This document shows, in pieces, positions 43,740 to 51,793 of a stretch of 64,000 nucleotides of DNA. The notes under the pieces were generated by a model that saw only the letters and a program-made list of their open reading frames with translations, was not told the DNA's origin and searched no databases. Each line of letters begins with the position of its first letter. Positions within the stretch are counted from its first letter, which is position 1. Origin of the DNA: FACHB-T130 sp042747725 (GTDB lineage: Bacteria; Cyanobacteriota; Cyanobacteriia; Cyanobacteriales; FACHB-T130); contig NZ_JBHZGO010000040.1 of assembly GCF_042747725.1 (NCBI RefSeq), positions 62,001 to 126,000 of the forward strand. Reading direction: 5' to 3'. The translations under genes and the position numbers were made by a program.

Positions 43740-44819
43740 TTACCCACTCCCGATTACCTCTGCAATATCAAGATCGTAAGTGCAAAAAGCCGGTTTTTCT
43801 TGGTCGATGATGTGCCGCACTAATCCTTCATCGACTTGACCAAGTCGGTCAGGTCGCAGGCGTACAATGAAGTGATAGGGACGCCCACCGCCCAGCATGG
43901 AGTCTTCGCCAAGGCGCGTTTCCCCTAAAAGGAAACCTTGACCAAAGATTTCTTCAATACTAATGTGCTTATCAGCTTCTTCGGGTAGATGATCGTCGAG
44001 GGGCAAGTCTGTATAGAGATGTAGATAGAGCCGCAACCCCCGTCGCGTCCCACGCCAGCGATAAAGTTCCACCGCCTGACGAATCAGATATCGCTGCCGA
44101 TTCAGACTCCACCGGGGGTCCATCGGCCATGCTACCCAGTGGGCAAGAAAGGGTAGCAGCGTCGTCGGCGCAGTCAAGGGATCTAAATAAGCCCACAGAA
44201 GATCCATCGACTGCACTGCGGGTTCAAAAGTCTCCTCAAAAATCTTCAAAAAGCGACCAATAAAGTCTACTTCCCGATAGAGACTGGGCAAAAAATCTAG
44301 GTAGAGACTGCGGGGACGTACATAGAGGTTGAAGGCTGCGGATTCGAGCAGTTGCCTGCCTGGTATGGCAAGCCCCCCAGTTCCTGCTTGCTCTGTGTAG
44401 TACACATAAAGGCGGCTATGATAATCGACGACTAGGGTTTCACCCGACTCTAAAGACTGGTTATTCTCAAAGAAATTGGCTGGGATTTGGAAATATAACA
44501 CAGCATCCATCTGCTGACCTGGAGCAATTTCATGACCCTCCATGCCAATGCGACACCACTGGCTGAGGAAGTTGCCCTCAAGTTGCAGGTTAACCTGTAG
44601 GATTCGGGTTCCCAGGTTTTTTAGCTGTACCACCATTTCACTCGGTTCGCCTGGATACACAAGCAATTGATTGCTCGTCATGCCTTCGGTACTGACACTG
44701 CCACTGAGTGCCAGCGCATTGGCAGTGCTACTCGCCCCCACTGGCTGAACTGCCTCGGCAAGCTGCATGGGGGTGAGTGTCAGGTGTAAGATTTTACCGT
44801 GCGACGTGCTTTGAGTCAT
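43740..44819 (-). CDS. eCIS baseplate protein, phage tail protein I-like, with Ig-like N-terminus
   Basis: It has 359 residues. The C-terminal about 190 residues match the P2 tail protein I / Cis12-type region: Y-L-D-F-L-P-S-L-Y-R-E-V-D-F-I-G-R-F-L-K-I-F-E, then L-P-F-L-A-H-W-V-A-W-P-M, and Y-R-W-R-G-T-R-R-G-L. The N-terminal about 165 residues are an extra beta domain (L-V-Y-P-G-E-P-S-E-M-V-V-Q-L-K-N-L, W-C-R-I-G-M-E-G-H-E-I-A-P-G-Q). Its style matches the Ig-like repeats of the two membrane proteins encoded downstream. In contractile tails this protein joins baseplate J to the tail fibres or wedge periphery. It lies downstream of baseplate J, as in other eCIS loci. Confidence 0.78.
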   Translation of the reverse strand: MTQSTSHGKILHLTLTPMQLAEAVQPVGASSTANALALSGSVSTEGMTSNQLLVYPGEPSEMVVQLKNLGTRILQVNLQLEGNFLSQWCRIGMEGHEIAPGQQMDAVLYFQIPANFFENNQSLESGETLVVDYHSRLYVYYTEQAGTGGLAIPGRQLLESAAFNLYVRPRSLYLDFLPSLYREVDFIGRFLKIFEETFEPAVQSMDLLWAYLDPLTAPTTLLPFLAHWVAWPMDPRWSLNRQRYLIRQAVELYRWRGTRRGLRLYLHLYTDLPLDDHLPEEADKHISIEEIFGQGFLLGETRLGEDSMLGGGRPYHFIVRLRPDRLGQVDEGLVRHIIDQEKPAFCTYDLDIAEVIGSG

Positions 44820-44896
44820 AGTCAGTGGTGAGTGCTGAAAATCAGGAGTGAGGGAGGAGGACTGAATGAGGAATCAGAAAGTGAAAAGCCACAGCA

Positions 44897-45279
44897 GTCA
44901 AAAATCTAGAATAACTGATACTACTTTCTCATTCTCTTCACCCTTGCACTCAGTCCTCAGCCCTCATCCCTGTGTCCTTTATTGAATCAGGTTGACGACA
45001 TGACCAGAGCGCAGGCGAGGTCAAAAATCTAGAATAACTGATACTACTTTCTCATTCTCTTCACCCTTGCACTCAGTCCTCAGCCCTCAGCCCTCATCCC
45101 TCATCCCTGTGTCCTTTATTGAATCAGGTTGACGACATGACCGGAGCGCAGGCGAGGTCAAAAATCTAGAATAACTGATACTACTTTCTCATTCTCTTCA
45201 CCCTTGCACTCAGTCCTCAGCCCTCATCCCTGTGTCCTTTATTGAATCAGGTTGACGACATGACCGGAGCGCAGGCGAG
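44897..45279. repeat. Tandem triplication containing the 3' end of the baseplate J gene
   Basis: Three head-to-tail units: 44897-45019 (123 bp), 45020-45156 (137 bp) and 45157-45279 (123 bp). Each starts GTCAAAAATCTAGAATAACT and ends GAGCGCAGGCGAG. The third unit contains the real end of the baseplate J gene (45239-45279, 41 coding bases); the other two are untranslated copies. The middle unit is 14 bp longer because of two extra heptamers (CAGCCCT, CATCCCT) from the CCTCAGT/CCTCATC family. A single A/G difference (CCAGAG or CCGGAG) separates unit 1 from units 2 and 3. The spacer 44820-44896 also holds heptamer-like GAGGAGGACTGA. Confidence 0.93.
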
Positions 45280-47446
45280 TGTTCAGCCAGGAACAGACTA
45301 ACCCTAAAGGACCGGGATCGATGACCGGATTTTGAGGCAGTGTTCGTACCCAGGTTTGTTCCTGCTGACGCAACTCAAACAGCTGCACCACACCTAAATA
45401 GCGAACGCCTGGAATTTGCTGGAATAAGGTGACGATGTCTGAAGGATAAAGGGGGCGTCCGAAAGGCCAACCTTTCCCATCCATCCCGCCAGTAAGCGGG
45501 TTGAGGAAGCGGTACAGGGCTACCCGTAATTTCAGAAGAATTTCTTCTTGGGCGCGGGGGTTGTTGTACTCTGGCTCTAGTGCCACTTCAGTTTGAACGG
45601 ACACTCCGATATATTCGGGTGCTTGCAGACGCACTTGCACTCCCAGCAGTCGTCGCTCATTCAGGTAAGCATGGATTTGCTCGCTCAGTTGAGGGCTGAG
45701 GGAAAATAGGTCTGGGTGAATGCCTTCCCCCCGCGCGATCGCATCCGTATTCGCCTGGGGCACCAGCATCAGTCGGACGGTTCCGGCTTCGCTACTATCG
45801 GTAGGAGTCAGACAACGGGCACGAGCCACGCCACCGCCTGCTGCCTGTAGTGCCAGTACCTCAAAATCTTCGGGGGTGACGGCGCGATCGCGGGTGCGGA
45901 GCATTGCTGGCACTCGGATGACGGCGTCTTCCAAGGATTCGGCGTCGGCACCGTTGCGGGCGGGGATATGGTTAATGACTCTGGCAACGTAGGGGACTGC
46001 TGACTTGGGGATGGTAATGGTTCCTCGTTGAACATTGCCTTTTCGACCTCCTCCCGTGCGGTAGGCGACCATGCGAATCGCGGAGCCTTTAGGCGGCACT
46101 GCACCATATTGACGCTCTAGCGATCGCACTTCTTCGGGACGGGGACTGGCATTCAGCAGGCGATCGCTCACCAGGTTCTGCATCTGCGTTCTCGCACGCA
46201 ACTGCGTCTGCTGCTGGAGTTGGGCGGGTTCTCGAATCAGGGGACCAAACTGAACCATCCCAGTCCGCGAGTCAATCGTGTAGTGAAGATCCTGGGGGCC
46301 AGAATCGGCAAAGTCATTGACTTCTGTCCATATTTGAGGCAAGGCTCCAGGCGGACTCACCAGAATGTATTCATCTTCCCGCCGTGTCAAAATAGGAACG
46401 CCTTGCAATTGGAAAGTTTGACCGGGCGTACCGTCGCTTTCTCCCAAAAGTTCATTTCTAACCTGTTCGCATTGAGAAGCGAGGACAGTACCACCAATCG
46501 CCCTCGCCGACAAACTCACAATGCGCGGGGAACTACTGTAACCCGGTTGCGTAGGGTCGATGTGACTATAAACGCAGCGCAGCCAGCGACCCTGGTAGGT
46601 GAGGAAGTGGCTCACCGGCCAGCGTTGGGGCAGATGTAGCACGACATCCCCACTCTGAAGGGGATTGCTCCCAGTACGGGCGAATTCGCTGAAACTAAAT
46701 CCTTTAGTGCCATCGTCGGCTTCCTGCAACAAAACTGGCTGCCAGTACGCGCCATTCCAAGCTTCCCAGCGGCGAGGAGGCGCGTCGGGATTAATGCCGG
46801 TGGATGTCGCCACTTCTCCTTTAAACTTGACTGCCAAAACATTCCCTTCGCATTCGTCCTCCGGGTCGAATACCAGATAAAAGCAATTTCCCGACTGGGG
46901 TTGCTCATCAAAAAAGGCTAATTCTCTACCCATCCACTCACCGTCAGGGCGCAAAGTCCAAAGGTTCGTGAAGCGATCGCGCAACATTTGGGGAGTATCT
47001 TCAACCGTCTGAGCCGTTAGAAAATGTCGGATACTCGGCTTGCCAATCACCAGCGGCTGGTTGGTACTGAAGACAATCGCTTGCTCAGTTTCTGTCCTGA
47101 CGGTGGCAATTTCCACCCCAGATGGAATCGTATACGGTTCGGGCAAAGCAGCACTCAGATAAAAAGTCAAGTCTGTCTGAGCTGGAACTGGAGCTTGCAG
47201 GCGCACCCCTAATAACTCTAAAAAAGCAACGTAGTTGCGACGGGGAACTTGATTGAACCGCAGCAACATTTGGTCAGTCAGCCACGCAAATAGCTCAATC
47301 AGCGTGATGCCTGGATCGCTAGGGTTATAATTCGTCCACTCCGGACAATAGCGAGGAATTCGCAGAATGCACTCATCTACTAAATCTTTGAATGTCCGAT
47401 CATCTAAATCGGACTTCGGTAACTTGGGTAAAAAATCAAAGTCCAT
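45239..47446 (-). CDS. eCIS baseplate wedge protein, gpJ/gp6-like (Cis11 type)
   Basis: A 735-residue protein of the 'putative baseplate assembly protein' class. The N-terminus carries the typical start: L-P-K-S-D-L-D-D-R-T-F-K-D-L-V-D-E, then P-E-W-T-N-Y-N-P-S-D-P-G-I-T-L-I-E-L-F-A-W. The baseplate J core follows in the C-terminal half (R-T-R-D-R-A-V-T-P-E-D-F-E-V-L-A, then P-L-Y-P-S-D-I-V-T-L-F-Q-Q-I-P-G-V). It forms the wedge ring around the spike. The order gp25-J-I is conserved with phage P2 and other eCIS. The last 13 codons are duplicated downstream as untranslated repeat. Confidence 0.9.
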   Translation of the reverse strand: MDFDFLPKLPKSDLDDRTFKDLVDECILRIPRYCPEWTNYNPSDPGITLIELFAWLTDQMLLRFNQVPRRNYVAFLELLGVRLQAPVPAQTDLTFYLSAALPEPYTIPSGVEIATVRTETEQAIVFSTNQPLVIGKPSIRHFLTAQTVEDTPQMLRDRFTNLWTLRPDGEWMGRELAFFDEQPQSGNCFYLVFDPEDECEGNVLAVKFKGEVATSTGINPDAPPRRWEAWNGAYWQPVLLQEADDGTKGFSFSEFARTGSNPLQSGDVVLHLPQRWPVSHFLTYQGRWLRCVYSHIDPTQPGYSSSPRIVSLSARAIGGTVLASQCEQVRNELLGESDGTPGQTFQLQGVPILTRREDEYILVSPPGALPQIWTEVNDFADSGPQDLHYTIDSRTGMVQFGPLIREPAQLQQQTQLRARTQMQNLVSDRLLNASPRPEEVRSLERQYGAVPPKGSAIRMVAYRTGGGRKGNVQRGTITIPKSAVPYVARVINHIPARNGADAESLEDAVIRVPAMLRTRDRAVTPEDFEVLALQAAGGGVARARCLTPTDSSEAGTVRLMLVPQANTDAIARGEGIHPDLFSLSPQLSEQIHAYLNERRLLGVQVRLQAPEYIGVSVQTEVALEPEYNNPRAQEEILLKLRVALYRFLNPLTGGMDGKGWPFGRPLYPSDIVTLFQQIPGVRYLGVVQLFELRQQEQTWVRTLPQNPVIDPGPLGLVCSWLNTRLRSGHVVNLIQ

Positions 47447-47573
47447 TATTAATAAATAATAGGTAACTGGGAATTGGTAATTAGTAATTGGGCAAAAGTT
47501 GTAGAGATGCGATAAATCAGGTTTGAATTTTGAATTAAAGAATTCTCTTCTTACTCAAAACCCTCCTTAACCA

Positions 47574-47987
47574 TTACTCCTCTTTGCCGTTCAGGTAAAA
47601 AGGATAGACCAAGCTAAGAGCATCATAAGTGCCCTTAGGGTGGTATTCCACAATAATATCCACCCGACCTCGGATGGGATCGGGATCGGTACGCACCAGA
47701 TCGATGACAATGCGCGGCTCCCACATTTCTAGAGCTTCTTGTACGTGCAAACGCAACAGCAGAAGGGTTTGGGTATTCATGGGCGCAAAGACCATTTCCG
47801 ATAAGCGCGACCCAAAATTGGGTCGATACACCCTTTCTCCAATTTCAGTCCGCAGGATAATCCGAATAGATTCTTCGATATTCCGTTCTGCGGAACTGAG
47901 TTGAAGCCCTCCCTGTACGTTCACCCGTAGTGGGAAAGACCATCCCGTACCCAAGTGGCGGCGCTGCTTATCCGATCCTTCTGGCAT
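47574..47987 (-). CDS. eCIS baseplate protein, gp25/GPW-like (Cis9 type)
   Basis: A 137-residue protein of the GPW/gp25 family, the small wedge protein that seeds sheath polymerisation in contractile tails. Recognised by G-T-G-W-S-F-P-L (about 9-16), I-E-E-S-I-R-I-I-L-R-T-E-I-G-E-R-V-Y-R-P-N-F-G-S-R-L and the C-terminal G-R-V-D-I-I-V-E-Y. The EPR-type motif in the middle reads W-E-P-R-I. Its presence implies that a contractile sheath should exist, although none is encoded in this window. Confidence 0.92.
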   Translation of the reverse strand: MPEGSDKQRRHLGTGWSFPLRVNVQGGLQLSSAERNIEESIRIILRTEIGERVYRPNFGSRLSEMVFAPMNTQTLLLLRLHVQEALEMWEPRIVIDLVRTDPDPIRGRVDIIVEYHPKGTYDALSLVYPFYLNGKEE

Positions 47988-48352
47988 AAAAGTGACTCTG
48001 TGCCTAGTATCGCAGCCACTTTACTAAAGCTGAAAGTCCCAGACTATTCGCCAAAAGTCGAGTTATCCCGGCGCTGGCTTTAGCCTAGGTTCTAGGTGCG
48101 GTGCCCTTCTACCCCAAAGCGGGTTGTAGCCGAAGAAAGTCTTGGCTTTGAAGAAAGTGAAAGATTCCTCAAACTATCAGCTTTTAGATGCAATTAAATT
48201 GAAGATTTTCGTAGGGAATGGGAGCCACCCCCGTGCAGATTGTGTTTCCCGCGTTGAGAGGCGTGGCGTTTGACGTAGGAAACCCAACATCTGGATGGGT
48301 TACGCGATCGCTAACCCAATCCTAATAATAATTCCACCTCCTTAATTGCTAA
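47988..48352. other. Spacer between gp25 and PAAR genes
   Basis: 365 bp without a supported gene. A palindromic stretch with CCCAACATCTGGATGGGTTA and CTAACCCAATCC (about 48281-48324, containing a HIP1 octamer) resembles the ends of repeat A. Nothing else stands out. Confidence 0.4.
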
Positions 48353-48646
48353 TTAAGGGATAACTAATACTGTGACGCCTGTGGCAATAACAGGTAAAGA
48401 AATGGGAACTGGAGGCACAGTAGGAGTCACTCCCACAGCCATTGTGCCCATATGCGCCACTGGACGTCCGCAAGCCAGGACGGTGACAGAACAAGGCATA
48501 GCGAGAACACCGCCAGCAATCGACGGGCCAGCGACAGCATCTCCCATACAAGCGATAGGTCGCCCCATAACTAGCACGGTTGGTGCCCCAGGTCCAATAA
48601 TGGGACTACCACTAGCGACATCGCCTAGTACGGCTACTGGTAACAT
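48353..48646 (-). CDS. PAAR-domain spike tip protein (Cis10 type)
   Basis: A 97-residue PAAR protein that caps the VgrG-like spike with a sharp, usually metal-stabilised tip. Three beta-hairpin repeats are visible (G-S-P-I-I-G-P-G-A-P-T-V-L-V-M-G-R-P-I-A, G-V-L-A-M-P-C-S-V-T-V-L-A-C-G-R-P-V-A). The histidine/cysteine set C-M-G-D, C-S-V, C-G-R and H-M-G could bind the metal. It contains no effector extension. It follows the spike gene by 109 bp. A 97-codon open frame on the opposite strand is a shadow of its repetitive codons. Confidence 0.88.
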   Translation of the reverse strand: MLPVAVLGDVASGSPIIGPGAPTVLVMGRPIACMGDAVAGPSIAGGVLAMPCSVTVLACGRPVAHMGTMAVGVTPTVPPVPISLPVIATGVTVLVIP

Positions 48647-48755
48647 TGACTTCCTTAATTGTTAATCGAAGACTGGCTAATTGTGTACCACCTTCGTATG
48701 GTTAGGCATTAGCCATTGGTCGCGATCGCTATTTCTTCTTTGCCACCCGCAATTG

Positions 48756-50837
48756 TTAACAATTCAGCCGAATCAGCGGCGCGGTCATACTGGCTGTGGC
48801 AGCTGCCATAATCGCCACCGCCGCACCTGCTTGCAGGTTCAACGCTGCGGCAGACTGCACGCTCACAGCACCGCCAGATTGCAGCGACAAAGCCGCACCA
48901 GATTTCATAGTGGCAGCACCCCCAGACTTCAAGTCTAAGATTCCGCCTGCTTGAGCGCTTAATTTGGCTGCGGTTTGAAATTCTATGCCAGCAGGTGCCA
49001 GTTTTATACTGCTAGGACCTGATTGCAGCAGAATTTCCAATGGTGCTGAAATACTCACTTTTTGCACTGCCTGCATCGTGATGGTATTAGTCGTGTCATT
49101 CATCAGCAACTTCTGACCGCCAGTGGTTGTAATATCCAGCCTCTTATTGAGATCGTCAATTAATATCTTATGACCGCCTTTAGTTTTAATTTCGATCTTC
49201 TTATTTTGATCGTCTAGGCGTACATAATGACCGTCAGTGGTTTTAATTTCCACAAACTTTTCGCTGTCATTCATGTGACATTTATGAGCGCCTATCGTCT
49301 CAATATAGAAGCCAGCCTTACTGGTATCTTTATCTTCTTCCACAAACTGAAATTTATGCCCGGTACGGGTTTTAAACGTCCGCAGCCGGACTTTTCCCTC
49401 ACCTGAAATTGTATTATTCACATCTTCCGGCGGTGCATCTTTACCATTCCAGACTCCGCCAATGACGTAGGGGCGATGGATATCGCCGTGTTCAAAGGCA
49501 ACTAATACCTCGTCGTTGACCTCTGGCAGACAGTCAAAACCGCGATTTACACCAGCTCCTGCCCCCACCACTCTTGCCCAGTTACTTTCGTGTTCCTCTG
49601 TTAAAGTGGGGAATTTTACTCTAACTCGACCCCATTTTTTGGGATCTTTGTTATTGGTGACAATCCCCACTAACAACGTTTGTCCGGCTTGAAGATGGGT
49701 TCGGGGAGACAAGGTTGCTAGAAGATCGTCTCCCCGCAATCCCCGCACGCTAAATTCGGTAGTATAGAACCGTTCCTGGTAGACGTGACGGGTTGTCGTG
49801 ACGTAATACTTGCCGCTGTATTTTCCCATACTTGCCAAGTTTATGACCCGTCCCGGTCGAATTCGAGGATCGCCCTCAGCCTTGGCATCAGCGTAGACAA
49901 ATTCCCCCGATAATTCGTTATACAAAGCTTGCGCGATCGCGTCTGATTCTGCCTGAGAAGAGACTGGCTGATCGACAACAATCATCTTGGGGGTACTGCT
50001 AAAGCTAGTGCTAGTCGCTTTGCCCTTACCTTGTTTAGTATCGGTAATGACCTGTGTTGTTTGACTACTTTTAGTAGATGCAATCACCTGTTTACTTTTA
50101 TAATCCCAAGCTCTCACTTCAACAGAATCTACCTGTTCTGCACTTGTCACCCGAACCTGGAAACTATGTATTTCTTGCAACCACTTGAGAGCCAAAGAAT
50201 CACCCGCCACCGGCTTGCGGAAGTGCAGTTTCCCATCTTGCACAAACAACTCAAAGCCGTTCCGAGCTGCCCGTTCTCGCAAGAATTCCATGTTGGTTTG
50301 ATTTTCTTGGAAAATATAGCCAACTGGATCGCCAAAGCCATAAGGACCCCCGCTTTCGTCAATGGTGCCCGCTGTAATCCCCAATTCACCGATAATCTGC
50401 CGAACAATGTCAGTATCGGTCATGTTTTGGAAAGAGCGGTTGTAGCGTCCCCGATGTAGGCGGTGGGAAACGTCATACCCGCGAATCACGACCGGAGCTT
50501 GAGAGCCACTGGTAAAGTGGGTTTCAATTGCCGTAATCTCGCCATTCAGGATGTTACCTTGCTGTGTATCGTCAAAATCAGCATCTTCTGTAGTGCTGGA
50601 TTTAAAACCAATCTGGACGGATTTCCCAATTGTTAATAAGTTTTCGTAGCGCCAAAGTTCTTCTCCTTCGCGCCCCGGAAAGTAGTCGTTCCGGATGATT
50701 AGGGTAAACATGGCTGGGAGATGGAGGCTTTCTTCCACGGAGATTTGAAGAATATCTTCCATCAAACTCCCAGGAGCATCATCTCCATCAATCTTTATTT
50801 GGGGATGGGATATGTAGCGGGCTGTATTCTCTGGCAT
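48756..50837 (-). CDS. eCIS central spike, VgrG-like (gp27-gp5 fusion; Cis8 type)
   Basis: A 693-residue protein that forms the central spike trimer. The gp27-like base (about 1-330) contains V-I-R-G-Y-D-V-S-H-R-L-H-R-G-R-Y and I-F-Q-E-N-Q-T-N-M-E-F-L-R-E-R-A. An OB-fold gp5 N-terminal region follows near 385-465 (V-G-I-V-T-N-N-K-D-P-K-K-W-G-R-V-R-V-K-F-P, then V-L-V-A-F-E-H-G-D-I-H-R-P-Y-V-I-G-G-V-W). A beta-helical needle with repeating K-T-x-G-G-H-K-I/L-x-I-D-D units comes next. The C-terminal about 70 residues are an Ala/Ser/Gly-rich beta-solenoid (L-Q-S-G-G-A-V-S-V-Q-S). No lysozyme or toxin domain is fused. Confidence 0.93.
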   Translation of the reverse strand: MPENTARYISHPQIKIDGDDAPGSLMEDILQISVEESLHLPAMFTLIIRNDYFPGREGEELWRYENLLTIGKSVQIGFKSSTTEDADFDDTQQGNILNGEITAIETHFTSGSQAPVVIRGYDVSHRLHRGRYNRSFQNMTDTDIVRQIIGELGITAGTIDESGGPYGFGDPVGYIFQENQTNMEFLRERAARNGFELFVQDGKLHFRKPVAGDSLALKWLQEIHSFQVRVTSAEQVDSVEVRAWDYKSKQVIASTKSSQTTQVITDTKQGKGKATSTSFSSTPKMIVVDQPVSSQAESDAIAQALYNELSGEFVYADAKAEGDPRIRPGRVINLASMGKYSGKYYVTTTRHVYQERFYTTEFSVRGLRGDDLLATLSPRTHLQAGQTLLVGIVTNNKDPKKWGRVRVKFPTLTEEHESNWARVVGAGAGVNRGFDCLPEVNDEVLVAFEHGDIHRPYVIGGVWNGKDAPPEDVNNTISGEGKVRLRTFKTRTGHKFQFVEEDKDTSKAGFYIETIGAHKCHMNDSEKFVEIKTTDGHYVRLDDQNKKIEIKTKGGHKILIDDLNKRLDITTTGGQKLLMNDTTNTITMQAVQKVSISAPLEILLQSGPSSIKLAPAGIEFQTAAKLSAQAGGILDLKSGGAATMKSGAALSLQSGGAVSVQSAAALNLQAGAAVAIMAAATASMTAPLIRLNC

Positions 50838-50999
50838 TTGTAGGCAACACGTAAATGATTTTAGATTCTAAATTTTAGATTTTGGATTAAAGGCTAACTG
50901 GCAATTTTTTTAATCTTTGGTATTTGAATAGGGGCATTCTACACGCTGATGATTGCCCAATTGTCGAAAGTATCTATAAACCCGCGCAGACATTAATCT

Positions 51000-51090
51000 C
51001 AGGACTTAGGCAAAGCTTATACATATAGCGTTTTGTAGGGGCAATCCCCCTGTGGTTGCCCTCAGATGTGGTGATGTGCGGCGAGTCCTG
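51000..51090. repeat. Palindromic element B, copy 5
   Basis: CAGGACTTA...CAAAGCTTATACATATAGCG at the left and GAGTCCTG at the right, with the GGGGCAATCCCC/GGTTGCC interior. It lies in the 397-bp spacer (50838-51234) between the spike and Cis7 genes of the eCIS locus. The rest of that spacer shows only short A/T-rich duplications (ATTTTAGAT, AATCTAAAAT) and no gene. Confidence 0.83.
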
Positions 51091-51234
51091 ATCTAAAATC
51101 TAAATTCAAAATTTAGAACGAGAGTTTCAGCTAGTTTAGAAGAAACTCTACGCGATCGCCCATTCTCCAAAGGTCGAACTACAATTCTTTTTCTAACCAT
51201 TCTGGTTCCGCGCCACCAAACAAATGATTACCAC

Positions 51235-51765
51235 TCATGTCGCCTTTCGAGTCTTGCTGTCTCGACTCTCCCCGACGCGATTCACACTAGAAGGAGCTTC
51301 CGGAGAGCCTGGGGGGATAAGTACATCTACCTCGTGGAGGGTCAGGCTAGCTGAAGCCCGCACTGGAGTGCCATCAGGTAGAAACATGGTCAGTTCGTAG
51401 CTGAGTGATTGCACAAAGCAACGCAGGTATTCTTGGGCACCCCAGGTAAATACATAGACGGGCGGGACATCTTGACCATCGGCAAACTCAACAGCTTTTT
51501 TCAATTTGTTGATGTACCAGAGGACGCTGGTGCCTTCTTCATAGGTATCAAACAGAATCTCTGAGATGGTGAGCTTGTAAGGATCTATACTTTGGAAGCT
51601 GACTTTCGGCAGTCCTTTAGCAGTACGTGCGCCTTGAGGGGAATTGATTTGAACACTCCGGCTGAAGGAAAGTTTGGTGGGGTTGAACATGAACTCAATG
51701 GTGTCCACACCCTGCGCTGGAACCTTTGGAATAAGTTTTGCTTTGACCAGACGAGTGGTTGACAT
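51235..51765 (-). CDS. CIS tube-cap/adaptor protein, Cis7-like without LysM tail
   Basis: It has 176 residues. The start region I-E-F-M-F-N-P-T-K-L-S-F-S-R-S-V and the strands L-T-I-S-E-I-L-F-D-T-Y-E-E-G-T-S-V identify the Afp7/Pvc7-like family, which lies between spike and first tube ring (gp53/gp54-like position). Many members carry a C-terminal LysM domain; here the chain ends in a charged disordered tail (S-S-V-N-R-V-G-E-S-R-D-S-K-T-R-K). AAGGAG lies seven bases before the ATG at 51765. It follows the 1270-residue protein by 28 bp. Confidence 0.82.
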   Translation of the reverse strand: MSTTRLVKAKLIPKVPAQGVDTIEFMFNPTKLSFSRSVQINSPQGARTAKGLPKVSFQSIDPYKLTISEILFDTYEEGTSVLWYINKLKKAVEFADGQDVPPVYVFTWGAQEYLRCFVQSLSYELTMFLPDGTPVRASASLTLHEVDVLIPPGSPEAPSSVNRVGESRDSKTRKAT

Positions 51766-51793
51766 ATCATTCTCCTTAATAATGGCAGTGACT

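Noticed and set aside
46220..46639. 139-codon plus-strand frame
   Set aside because: Lies wholly inside the baseplate J gene on the other strand and has no family similarity.
48372..48665. 97-codon plus-strand open frame opposite PAAR
   Set aside because: The minus-strand frame has clear PAAR repeats and the right position after the spike; the plus strand is low-complexity shadow.
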